Origin: Peribacillus alkalitolerans
Lineage (GTDB): Bacteria > Bacillota > Bacilli > Bacillales > DSM-1321
Assembly (NCBI RefSeq): GCF_010882125.1
Contig: NZ_JAAGVZ010000001.1
Location: 372,001-436,000 of the forward strand
Direction of reading: 5' to 3'
DNA length: 64,000 nucleotides
The notes beneath the pieces are model-generated. The model saw only the letters and a program-made list of their open reading frames with translations, did not search any database and was not told where the DNA came from. Positions 7,873 through 15,818 of this stretch are shown piece after piece (position 1 is the stretch's first letter; each line of letters starts with the position of its first letter). Both the position numbers and the translations under genes were made by a program.

Positions 7873-8436
7873 TCACATATGAAGTGGCTTCATGATTTTA
7901 TAGAATGGGAAAAGGGACACGACAGCATAGCCCTTGATATCTGAAGATGAAATAGGACCCATTGACGAATCTCTACTATCTAAACTCTCTCCTGGAGTCC
8001 TGTTGTCTCCCATGATAAAAACCTTTCCCGCTTGCACAGTGACAAGCTCCATATCATCTGGATTTCCAAGTGTATAGATTTCTGGAATAGGAACATCATT
8101 CACATAGACCTGTCCCTCTTGTATGAGAATTTTATCACCCGGAATTCCTATTACTCTTTTCACGATGTCATATCCATTTTGATGAACTATAACTACATCT
8201 CCATAAGAAGGTTCCATAAATAAAGCCGACAATTTGTTTATAATAAGAAAACTGCCATTTCTCAGGGTTGGATCCATTGAATGACCGGATACCCTAGTTA
8301 TTCCGATACTTGAAGTCACAAGGAGATAAATAATTAAACCTTTAACAATAGCCGAAATCCATTCTTTTGATTTATCTTTTTTTACCTTTTCGTTGGTTGT
8401 TATTTCTGTTTCTACCCTACCGATAGCAGCTGCCAT
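7873..8436 (-). CDS. Type I signal peptidase (Ser/Lys, SipS-like)
   Basis: 187 residues, usual for Bacillus chromosomal SipS/SipT. A longer than usual charged N-terminal cytoplasmic arm (1-25) precedes one membrane segment (about 29-48), nucleophile S53 in SGHSMDPT, general-base K93 in YDIVKRVIGIPGD, then GDNR (143-146) and SLDSR (151-155). The Ser/Lys dyad makes it a prokaryotic-type enzyme, not the Ser/His ER type of SipW. It sits in the middle of four genes for small exported proteins, so a dedicated processing role is inferred. An imperfect hairpin in front of it (8467-8494) may lower its expression relative to protein C. Confidence 0.95.
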   Translation of the reverse strand: MAAAIGRVETEITTNEKVKKDKSKEWISAIVKGLIIYLLVTSSIGITRVSGHSMDPTLRNGSFLIINKLSALFMEPSYGDVVIVHQNGYDIVKRVIGIPGDKILIQEGQVYVNDVPIPEIYTLGNPDDMELVTVQAGKVFIMGDNRTPGESLDSRDSSMGPISSSDIKGYAVVSLFPFYKIMKPLHM

Positions 8437-8466
8437 TTGTATTTCTCCTTTTTATAACTAAAAGTA

Positions 8467-8494
8467 AAGTCTGAAGTCCTGAGACCCCAGACTT
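8467..8494 (-). terminator. Weak terminator or attenuator before the signal peptidase gene
   Basis: AAGTCTG and CAGACTT (7 pairs) enclose GTCTCAGGAC; the downstream tract is TTTACTTTT, not an uninterrupted T run. It probably allows partial read-through, giving more of the upstream secreted proteins than of the peptidase. Confidence 0.5.
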
Positions 8495-8509
8495 TTGATT
8501 GAATTATTA

Positions 8510-9292
8510 TTACTTAATGATTCCGCTGACTAGGGCATCAAGTTCACTTTTAGCAGCTAGTTCGATTTCAGCACCTTTATCAGTAATTGCTTTTTTGTTA
8601 GCAGTTTCTAAATCTGCAAGAAGTTGAGTAATTTCAGCCATTGCTTGCTTGATTTTTTCATCAAGATTTGTTTTCATTTCTTGTGTTGCAGCTGCTTTTT
8701 CCGCCTCAATCAATCTAGATAACTCAGCTTTTGTAGCTTCAATTTCTTGTTGTAACGCTGCAACAGCATCAGTTTTAGTTTTTCCAACATTAGTGTTTAC
8801 CGATGCGACAGAGTCTGCACCTTGTTTGTTTACTTCTTTTGTGAAATCCTTTTTAGCCAAGAATGTCGCAGTACTAACTAAACCATCAGTTTGTTTATTT
8901 ACCCCATTTACAAACCTATCAAATTCTCCTGGCATATTAGTTGTGATAGATGCTTCTTTATTGTTGATTGCATCAATATGACTTTGTTTAGCATTGTTAA
9001 TTGCAGCACTTGCTCTTGTAGACTCATTCTCACCTGCAGTTTTAATTGTATTTACTGTTGTATTCTTTAGTTCTTTTGCATCAGATATAGCTTTGTTCCC
9101 TACTGAAGCTCCATAGATAGCGAATGCTGTAGCAGATTCGCCTTTTGCTAGGTTAAATTTAGCTTGGTACCAACTTCCAAGTTGTGCACCAGCATCCGTA
9201 TTAGCAAATGCAGTACCCACTCCGCTTAAAAGGCCTACTGCTACGAATCCTGTAATTACTTTTCCTTTTACTGTTCCTAAGATTGTTTTCAT
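8510..9292 (-). CDS. Secreted Ala-rich helical protein C
   Basis: 260 residues: signal peptide to ...TAFA, mature start NTDAGAQLGSWY carrying the locus motif. The body is almost free of Pro and of Cys, rich in Ala, Lys, Glu, Asn and Thr. It is predicted mostly alpha-helical, with heptad-like runs (LQQEIEATKAELSRLIEAE), like an extended filament or stalk. AAAGGAGA precedes the ATG. It has the largest mature structured region of the four and is followed by a partial terminator, which suits an abundant structural subunit. No known family is recognised, and it does not look like TasA or CalY. Confidence 0.72.
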   Translation of the reverse strand: MKTILGTVKGKVITGFVAVGLLSGVGTAFANTDAGAQLGSWYQAKFNLAKGESATAFAIYGASVGNKAISDAKELKNTTVNTIKTAGENESTRASAAINNAKQSHIDAINNKEASITTNMPGEFDRFVNGVNKQTDGLVSTATFLAKKDFTKEVNKQGADSVASVNTNVGKTKTDAVAALQQEIEATKAELSRLIEAEKAAATQEMKTNLDEKIKQAMAEITQLLADLETANKKAITDKGAEIELAAKSELDALVSGIIK

Positions 9293-9404
9293 GTTATTTC
9301 TCCTTTTATTTTGGTTTTTTATTTGATAGAGACTGTTAGATCTCTTCTTTAAATGGTTTGATTAATCCTTATTTTCTTTAATTATCCTAATTTGGAGCTT
9401 GTAT

Positions 9405-9899
9405 TTATTTCTTTGTTTCTTCAATATGCCCATCAATCTCATAGGAAATCTCGTCGATGATGCTATCTACTTGTTGGTCATAATAGGAATCTACTTTTAA
9501 GCTATTTTGTTCGACGAAGTTCGAGAAGTCTTCCGAAATTTTCCCTTCTCTATCATCTGAACCGAACAGTTTTTCTCTCATCTCGTTTAGTGAAATAGAG
9601 TAAGTAGAGAAATAACTTTTTATTGCACTATTCCTATTATTTTTTTCATTCTCTGCAAATTCAGTTACTTGTGCAGTTGAATTTGTGAGTAGTCTTTGTT
9701 TTTCATTTTCCAAAGCAGGTTGCAAACTATTCCTATAAGCTTTAATTGATTCTTTCACTTCTTCTTGTACAACTATTTCCAATTTTTCATACCATTTTTT
9801 CATCTGGATCCCAGAGTCTTGATTTGCATAGGCGTTTCCAACGAAAAGGGTTGAAAAGATTAGAAACGCTGTGAATATCTTTTTTTTCCTTCGCGTCAT
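9405..9899 (-). CDS. Secreted coiled-coil protein D, first gene of the operon
   Basis: 164 residues: basic signal peptide MTRRKKKIF... ending NAYA, mature start NQDSGIQMKKWYEKL, the clearest version of the shared motif with C. The rest is charged and helical (about 30-160). The ATG has a GAGGAGGAGG site, the strongest in the operon. The leader (9900-10070) holds two perfect dyads. Function is unknown; it may be a minor or initiating subunit relative to C. Confidence 0.7.
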   Translation of the reverse strand: MTRRKKKIFTAFLIFSTLFVGNAYANQDSGIQMKKWYEKLEIVVQEEVKESIKAYRNSLQPALENEKQRLLTNSTAQVTEFAENEKNNRNSAIKSYFSTYSISLNEMREKLFGSDDREGKISEDFSNFVEQNSLKVDSYYDQQVDSIIDEISYEIDGHIEETKK

Positions 9900-10070
9900 T
9901 TCCTCCTCCTCTTTCTACTGTTTCACTTGATACTCTTATGCTATCAAGTTTCTAAATTGGTTCCTATCATGTATCGGGATGAAACTGAATAACAATCAGA
10001 ATGAACTCTCACTCATCCTGAAGTATGATGCTGTCTCATACTCTCAAGTAAATCTTGCCGATTCCCACAA
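9900..10070 (-). promoter_or_regulatory. Leader/promoter region with two dyads
   Basis: The region between the CorA-like gene terminator and protein D contains AGTATGA-N7-TCATACT (10022-10042) and ACTTGATA-N9-TATCAAGT (9925-9949). The distal dyad has the form of a binding site for a dimeric regulator, and the proximal one could be an mRNA hairpin or operator. No confident sigma-A promoter could be placed by eye. Confidence 0.45.
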
Positions 10071-10072
10071 AA

Positions 10073-10117
10073 AAAGAACCTATTATCAGACTAATGTCCA
10101 ACAATAGGTTCTTGAAA
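10073..10117 (-). terminator. Terminator of the CorA-like gene
   Basis: AAGAACCTATT and AATAGGTTCTT (11 perfect pairs) are followed on the minus strand by TTTTTTT. It lies about 105 nt after the stop of the CorA-like gene. Confidence 0.85.
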
Positions 10118-10221
10118 AAATGTGAATCAAGCATAGGAAATGAGAAATGACTTTTTTCTCTTTATTTACAATCTCATCCAATACAAAAGGGTACCGAAGA
10201 TAGGTTCTAACCCGATTGGTT

Positions 10222-11682
10222 TTAGTAGAGTTCATTTTTGTTGCTCTTACGTTCCTTGATCCACTTAGTAAGGGCAGATAATCCAAGTATTGTCCCTACG
10301 GTTATTCCACTTAAAGCAACAATAAGGGAGATCCACTCAAACAGGGTGTATCCCGGGATTTTCCCCCATTTAATTTTCCCTTCCCAGTCTTTAATGACGA
10401 GATTCATTCCATAAATACCGGATATGACCGTATATGTCGTTAAAATTTGTAGCAAGTAATTGTTTCGTTTCGCAGCTAATTTCTCTTGATTCTGATAAAG
10501 GGTTTCCAGCGTTTTTTTGACGTGTTCGTAAAGATGCTCAATTTGATATACATCTTTAACAATTTGGAATATCTCCTTGCCAGACGTTCTACTGTTTACT
10601 TCAGGAAAGAAATATTTAGCAGAAAACTCGGTAATCATAAGGATGATTTTTTCCAGACTTGACTGATCTTTTTCAATATCAATTTTGGAATGTTCATAGG
10701 TTAGTTTCATAAGGACGATTTTATAGTAGAAATATAGTAATAAGGCATAAAAATGCTGACCATACATTTGGGAAGCCAACTGATTCTTCATTTCTTCTGA
10801 ATCGGATTTTGTGATGCAGCAAAACGTATAATCACTTGTGACGTAATAGGTCTCGTCCGCCCAACGATCGTACACGTTCCGATCATAGTACCGATTGATG
10901 TACTTTTCATTTAATGCACCTGCAACAGGATTTCCTTCTCGATCATAGCCGTTCAGTTGTCCAATTCTAAATAGATCAACCTTTGTAATCTCCGTTTCAG
11001 GAACAACCGCGAGATACCCCAGAACATACATCCTTTCATCAATGAAGAACGGAAGACTTCCGAAATATGGTGAGTTTTCTTTGTGTTGCTCCATATAGTC
11101 CACCATAAGAGGACAAAGAGTTTCAAAGATGAAGTCTTTCATTTTTGAGAAGATTTTTTCCCCACAGCCTATTTTCATATTTTCTTCATCTTTCATGATT
11201 GGTTCCATCACACGGAATATGTCCCCGAACTGTAGTGCATCTGTGACTGACAACCCCGATGGTAACTCTACTCGAATATTCATGATCCCAATATGAAAAG
11301 GACAAATTAATATATCAAAGGATGGAATATGAAAACTAGTATTCAAATGTTCGGAGCTTAAATTACAATCTAAGTCCATCTCTTTGGAAAAACGTCTAAA
11401 ACCTTCACGACTCTTATATGACTTTGGGAAAAGAATGGGCTCTATATTTGGTAGAAAGTATTTTTCCAAGCTACGATGTGAGATGGAATGCTCGCCATAA
11501 TACTTTCCCTCTTGATTTGTATCCTTCAAATTGAAAAAATGGAATCCCTGTTCAAGCATAGCTTCCATAAAGTTCCCTTTTCCATTATTCCTAAGAGAAA
11601 AAGGAAACATGAATTGAAACAAGGTTTTTTCAGTTTGGATTCTATGGGTCAAGCCCCTATTTGTTTCTGTATATTCAACCAT
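10222..11682 (-). CDS. CorA-like membrane protein with YGMN motif
   Basis: 486 residues, longer than typical CorA (about 315). The C-terminus has the CorA layout: a long helix (about 380-410), first membrane segment ending in IYGMN (GMN being the ion-selectivity motif of the CorA superfamily), a short periplasmic-side loop (KDWEGKIKWGKIPG) and a second membrane segment (about 450-472) with a basic end. The large N-terminal part is not recognised and lacks obvious CorA sequence. It is probably a divergent divalent-cation channel or a CorA-fold membrane protein with another role. It is transcribed alone or after the M15 peptidase gene upstream. Confidence 0.6.
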   Translation of the reverse strand: MVEYTETNRGLTHRIQTEKTLFQFMFPFSLRNNGKGNFMEAMLEQGFHFFNLKDTNQEGKYYGEHSISHRSLEKYFLPNIEPILFPKSYKSREGFRRFSKEMDLDCNLSSEHLNTSFHIPSFDILICPFHIGIMNIRVELPSGLSVTDALQFGDIFRVMEPIMKDEENMKIGCGEKIFSKMKDFIFETLCPLMVDYMEQHKENSPYFGSLPFFIDERMYVLGYLAVVPETEITKVDLFRIGQLNGYDREGNPVAGALNEKYINRYYDRNVYDRWADETYYVTSDYTFCCITKSDSEEMKNQLASQMYGQHFYALLLYFYYKIVLMKLTYEHSKIDIEKDQSSLEKIILMITEFSAKYFFPEVNSRTSGKEIFQIVKDVYQIEHLYEHVKKTLETLYQNQEKLAAKRNNYLLQILTTYTVISGIYGMNLVIKDWEGKIKWGKIPGYTLFEWISLIVALSGITVGTILGLSALTKWIKERKSNKNELY

Positions 11683-11750
11683 GCCCCGTCCTCCAACTGT
11701 TTAGGTATACAGTATAGTTTCCCCTTCCAATTGGATTCCAAACCAGAGCT

Positions 11751-12593
11751 TTAATCATATGGACCCTCGATTAGCAGATAGCCCTCTCTAATTAATTGCC
11801 GAATCAATTTTTTATTGGTCGTATCCACTATTTTCGCTAGACGATACGTGTTTTTGTTTTTCTTTGGCACAATAGCTATATCGTAAAGGTTTTCCAGCTC
11901 AGCTATAGCCTCATCCATCCGCTTTCCAACCTCTTTAGTATATACGCCATCTACTTCGAGGTCGTAATCCTCTTGAAATGCTTTCAAGGCTCTTAAAGTA
12001 TACCCATCAAACACATCATTTGTTTTTCTTGTATACTCTAGTTGATTTAACTTTTTGTTCAGGATTTTCACATTTGGACCTTTTTCACCAAGAGTAAGCT
12101 TTCTATCTGCAGAATCAGATTGAGGAACCTTGGACACTAACTTCGGCCTTTTACCCTCCTGCAAATCTTTTAAGGTCATGCCACCCATCATCTCTAGATG
12201 TGGAAAGTCTTTAAAGGACTTCCAGTCACCGCCCCAAGCAAATCCTAACTTCTTTGCGATTTCTGCCACACGTCTCCACTGGTCATTCACCGTCCACAGA
12301 GCCCTAGATCCATCTTCACTCATAATGACAAAATCAACCGCCAGACCATAGTTGTGATTTGATTTCCCACCTTCTGCATTGGTTACAATGGGTTTTGATG
12401 TATCTGTTCTGCCTTGTGCATAAAGGCGATTTTGTTCGGCATAGCTTCTATATCCGCTCGTGATTTGTACATATAATCCTTCATGATACGCTTGCCTGAT
12501 CACTTCAAGTGCAGATTCCTTCACCACTGGATTGATCCCACTACCCATGTTTTTAGTAGACCGACTTAATAAGGTCTCCAATTTCACTGCCAT
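11751..12593 (-). CDS. M15 L-Ala-D-Glu peptidase with peptidoglycan-binding domain
   Basis: 280 residues. The N-terminal M15 (CwlK/Ply500-like) endopeptidase spans about 20-140 with SGYRS (46-50), zinc ligands H80 and D87 in SNHNYGLAVDF, and H132 plus E134 in FPHLEMM. A peptidoglycan-binding_1 domain follows (about 165-232: LTLGEKGPNVKILNKKLNQL, then FDGYTLRALKAFQ). The last 45 residues are extra. These enzymes cut the L-Ala-D-Glu bond of the stem peptide. No signal peptide is visible, as in phage endolysins or spore-associated lysins. The neighbours are not phage genes, so a prophage remnant is not supported. Confidence 0.85.
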   Translation of the reverse strand: MAVKLETLLSRSTKNMGSGINPVVKESALEVIRQAYHEGLYVQITSGYRSYAEQNRLYAQGRTDTSKPIVTNAEGGKSNHNYGLAVDFVIMSEDGSRALWTVNDQWRRVAEIAKKLGFAWGGDWKSFKDFPHLEMMGGMTLKDLQEGKRPKLVSKVPQSDSADRKLTLGEKGPNVKILNKKLNQLEYTRKTNDVFDGYTLRALKAFQEDYDLEVDGVYTKEVGKRMDEAIAELENLYDIAIVPKKNKNTYRLAKIVDTTNKKLIRQLIREGYLLIEGPYD

Positions 12594-12671
12594 AGTATCA
12601 CTCCTTTCTATATTAAATGAATTTTTGTCGATTTTTGGAACGGCAAGTGTCTCAAAAAACTGAACAAATCT

Positions 12672-12838
12672 TCATTTTGCTAGAGTTGAGAGGTCGTATA
12701 TGGATCCTTTTTTCGTACCATTGGATGGGAGATTCATGGATTTGAGAATACGGGTAGCTAGTTTAGGAGAAGAGATATGGAGGAATTTGCGGAGTTCTAT
12801 TGCATTATTCCGTGAAACATTGCTGTGAAACAAGATTT
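12672..12838 (-). pseudogene. Fragment of a gene associated with REP-like repeats
   Basis: The last 55 or so codons of a protein-like frame (AIELRKFLHISSPKLATRIL, ending ...GSIYDLSTLAK) read as a helix-turn-helix C-terminus, but upstream the frame runs straight into a repeat (GGTGCCTGTCACC at 12857-12845) and a terminator-like hairpin. It is therefore probably the 3' remnant of a larger decayed gene. GGTGCCTGTCACC words often accompany REP-type transposases in Bacillus genomes (recollection, not checked). The true family is uncertain. Confidence 0.35.
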
Positions 12839-12842
12839 TTCG

Positions 12843-12918
12843 GGTGGTGACAGGCACCGCCAAAAACCACAAAAAAATCCCACAGAATATAGTCCTGTGG
12901 GCCATCAGGGACACGGGG
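12843..12918 (-). repeat. REP-like segment with hairpin
   Basis: Contains CCCACAG-N9-CTGTGGG (12879-12901) followed on the minus strand by seven T, next to GGTGCCTGTCACC and, on the plus strand, GGGACACGGGGTCCC (12907-12921). The same GGGACA...TCCC words recur in the hairpin at 32090. It looks like the remains of a short mobile repeat. Confidence 0.45.
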
Positions 12919-12921
12919 TCC

Positions 12922-13235
12922 CTACATTATCGAGAAACTAGAAACATAGAATTCTAGTTTGAGTGGAAAACTTCCTGAAATAACAAGAAATTAAACCTTC
13001 CTTTTCATTAATGAGCATTTTACAGTTCCAAATAGTAAATAGTTGGAAATATATATAAAAAGTCATATAATGTGTTAGGATAAATCTATTAAAACATATT
13101 TTCAGAAAACATTAAAATCTCGTATTTATGCTGTTTTTGGTCTCTATGGACGGTTTTTCACTTCATTTTCATGCATTTATTGAGTTATTACAGTCTTCAA
13201 TAATTATATGAATAAAATTAGAGGAGTTCACATAC
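12922..13235. other. Intergenic region upstream of the RNPP-type regulator
   Basis: About 310 bp of AT-rich DNA. No peptide gene of the PapR/Phr kind with a ribosome-binding site was found on either strand; it presumably carries the regulator promoter. Confidence 0.4.
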
Positions 13236-14117
13236 ATGGATTTTACACTAATTGGTAACAAAATAAAAGAACTTCGTAAGTCTGTTGGGTATTCCCAGGA
13301 AGAAATAGCGGATGGGATTTGCAGCCAGGCACAAATATGCAAAATTGAAAAAGGAGAGGTTACTCCCGCAGCTACTACTCTCTATTTAATTGCCGAGCGC
13401 CTTGGCGTGGATATTAATTTTTTCTTCGACGTAGCGAAGACCCCTCGACTGGATTATGTTCAAGAGGTTGAATTTCAGTTAAGGAAAGAAACGAGGAACC
13501 ATGATTTTAAGGCCGTCAAAGAAATCGTACAAGCAGAATTAAACAATCCTCTTTTCACTCAAAATAAGGAAAATTATCAACTATTGCTTTGGCACAAAGG
13601 ATTTTCAGATCATGCGACTGGAATTCCTTATGAAGAAGCAATTCAGACTCTTAAAAAAGCCCTTTCCCTCACCCATCAATCAGAAAAGGTCTGGTCGGAA
13701 AGAGAATTAGACATTCTGAATGCCATCGGTGTAGTCTATCTTAAAGAACAATTATACCCTGAAGCATTGAAAACGTATGATAATGCGATAAAATACATCA
13801 ATCGCAGACCTATTATCCGTGATGATTCACTGCTTGTAAGGATTCTATACAATAAAGCAATGGTTCTCACTAAATTAGAAAAATTCGAGGATTCAATCGA
13901 AATGTGCGAACAAGCACTAGAATGCTCTATAAAAAATGACAGCATGTATATATTTGGCTATCTCTATTACCAAATCGGATACAATTTCGAGCTTATGGAA
14001 AAAAATGAGCGCGCCATCCACTATTTCAATCAATCCATCTCCTTTTTTGAAATCCAAAAAGAGGATAAATTTTTGGATTTCATTAAAGAACGAATTCATA
14101 ATTTGGAAGTTGCATAA
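13236..14117 (+). CDS. RNPP-type (PlcR/NprR-like) helix-turn-helix and TPR regulator
   Basis: 293 residues. A Xre-type helix-turn-helix (5-62: IGNKIKELRKSVGYSQEEIA, ending LGVDINFFF) is followed by a tetratricopeptide-rich domain (about 70-285), e.g. YPEALKTYDNAIKYI and NERAIHYFNQSISFFE. This is the architecture of the PlcR/NprR/Rgg group, in which the TPR domain binds a secreted, re-imported peptide. GAGGAG precedes the ATG. No cognate peptide gene is visible on either side, so it is an orphan receptor or senses a peptide made elsewhere. A terminator follows at once. Confidence 0.82.
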   Translation: MDFTLIGNKIKELRKSVGYSQEEIADGICSQAQICKIEKGEVTPAATTLYLIAERLGVDINFFFDVAKTPRLDYVQEVEFQLRKETRNHDFKAVKEIVQAELNNPLFTQNKENYQLLLWHKGFSDHATGIPYEEAIQTLKKALSLTHQSEKVWSERELDILNAIGVVYLKEQLYPEALKTYDNAIKYINRRPIIRDDSLLVRILYNKAMVLTKLEKFEDSIEMCEQALECSIKNDSMYIFGYLYYQIGYNFELMEKNERAIHYFNQSISFFEIQKEDKFLDFIKERIHNLEVA

Positions 14118-14124
14118 CCCTCTT

Positions 14125-14157
14125 AAAAATCTGGAACATTTCTGTTTCAGATTTTTT
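14125..14157 (+). terminator. Terminator of the RNPP-type regulator gene
   Basis: AAAAATCTG pairs with CAGATTTTTT around a 14-nt loop, 8 nt after the stop codon. Confidence 0.75.
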
Positions 14158-14231
14158 CTATTTATTAATTGGGGTATAATTAAATAATATGGATTTTTTG
14201 GTCATTTGTTTTTCCAGAGGGGGTTTGTAGG

Positions 14232-15818
14232 ATGAGTGATTTGTTGCATATGGGAGAGATTTTAAAGGATGAGTTGAATGCTCAGGAAGCTGCTGATGTC
14301 CAGGTCGTTCAACGTGGACTTCTTATATATAGGCAGGGACTTGTTTATAAATTAGTCCAACATGAAACGAAAATCACTGCCATGATTCAAGACGTGACTC
14401 CCGTGGAGGTCATTCTAGATCCATTGTTTCCTTCAAACAGCTCTTGTAGCTGTAACAAGGATGGATATTGCCGTCATGAGCTGGCCGCCTTCTTCCAAGC
14501 CTTCGAAAAGGTAGGCAGCATTACAGAGTGGGTCGAAAAGTGGAAGTATGGGAAAAGAGCTACCGTTGAATTGAAAAAAGCTCATTCCCTTTTAGATTCC
14601 GCTGCCGTACTTCCTAAATCGTACGAAGCGTGGAAAAACTATGTCATTGAAAGTTTCAAAGAGAACATATTATCGTTCGCACATGCAGGATATCCTAGCT
14701 ATGTCCTTCACGAAAAATGGAAGAATTATTTACATAAACTAAAACAAAAAGCTCCTTTAGAACGGGAGTGGAAAACACTTTACCTTTTTATCATCCATTT
14801 TCATACACTGTTGCTCGCGTTTAAAGAGGTCCGAAAGATTGAGAATCCGAATTCATTTCGGATTTTTATCGAAAACGAACTCGAGGATATAACCGATGGG
14901 ATGTATGATTATGTCGCTTTACTCTCCAATCAAGCACGTCCGTTTGCGTTTGATGAATTTTTCAAGGGAATCCATCAAGATACTCACTCATTGATGTCCC
15001 AGGATGAAAATATTTCATATCAACAAGTTGATTTATACCGTACGATTTGGAGCGTCTTATTACGAAACCAAGAATGGCGCAAGCAAGAGCTTACACACTT
15101 GAAATCCACGGTCGAAGCTTCCGTTAATCAACCATTACTGATCGCGACCATTCACCTATCACTTTTAAACAATCGACATGAAGAAGTCGTTACTTTGCTC
15201 AATCAGTTAGATGCTAGCGCTAGTCCCTATATGTATTTTTGGATCCATACCTTGAACGAGCAAGATGAGGAAATCAAAGCCCTTCCGTTTGTCGAGTTTA
15301 TTATTGAACATGTGAACGAGTTTTTAAGTACTTCAAGGAATTACTATGAGTCGATGGATTTTGTCCGAAGCATCACCTCACCTATTACGATTTTTTGCAA
15401 AAAGACAAAACGGCACGATTTATTGGAGAAATTTTATCGAATCAGCCTTCCTTTCAGTTACTATCCGTACGCCCAATTTTTAATTGATAGTGACCAATAC
15501 GGAAAATGGGTGGAGCTCATCACCTATATGGACATTGATGTGGACCAGGTTGGGACGGACATTCTTAAACGGGTTCAGACACATGAGCCTGCCGTGCTAT
15601 TACCGCTGTACCATCGCGTGGTGGAGCAATCCATTTCTTCTAAAAATCGAGCTAGCTATAAGCATGCAGTCCGATATTTAAAAAAGCTTCGCACTTTATA
15701 TAAAAAATTAAAGCAGGAAGACGCTTTTCTTTCCTATATGAATAATCTTCAAGAATCAACGAAAAGGTTACGAGCCTTTCAAGAAGAACTGCAAAGGGGA
15801 AAACTAATCCATGTTTAA
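14232..15818 (+). CDS. ywqB: SWIM zinc-finger protein YwqB-like
   Basis: 528 residues. A SWIM zinc finger lies at about 60-90 with ligands C72, C74, C80 and H82 (CSCNKDGYCRH), in a protein otherwise composed of helical repeats. SWIM proteins bind DNA or protein partners and in Bacillus the gene is paired with the SNF2 helicase gene ywqA. Here the helicase start overlaps this stop by 8 nt, so the two are co-translated and probably act as one complex on DNA. AGAGGGGG precedes the ATG. Confidence 0.85.
   Translation: MSDLLHMGEILKDELNAQEAADVQVVQRGLLIYRQGLVYKLVQHETKITAMIQDVTPVEVILDPLFPSNSSCSCNKDGYCRHELAAFFQAFEKVGSITEWVEKWKYGKRATVELKKAHSLLDSAAVLPKSYEAWKNYVIESFKENILSFAHAGYPSYVLHEKWKNYLHKLKQKAPLEREWKTLYLFIIHFHTLLLAFKEVRKIENPNSFRIFIENELEDITDGMYDYVALLSNQARPFAFDEFFKGIHQDTHSLMSQDENISYQQVDLYRTIWSVLLRNQEWRKQELTHLKSTVEASVNQPLLIATIHLSLLNNRHEEVVTLLNQLDASASPYMYFWIHTLNEQDEEIKALPFVEFIIEHVNEFLSTSRNYYESMDFVRSITSPITIFCKKTKRHDLLEKFYRISLPFSYYPYAQFLIDSDQYGKWVELITYMDIDVDQVGTDILKRVQTHEPAVLLPLYHRVVEQSISSKNRASYKHAVRYLKKLRTLYKKLKQEDAFLSYMNNLQESTKRLRAFQEELQRGKLIHV

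Noticed and set aside
10073-10079. GTTCTTT, matching the SinR operator word, upstream of the secreted-protein operon
   Set aside because: It lies in the T tract of the CorA-gene terminator, a common T-rich word, and no second copy with suitable spacing was found. SinR control is therefore not claimed from sequence.
11751-12593. Prophage endolysin module
   Set aside because: The M15 enzyme has phage-like architecture but no holin, structural or integrase genes are nearby.
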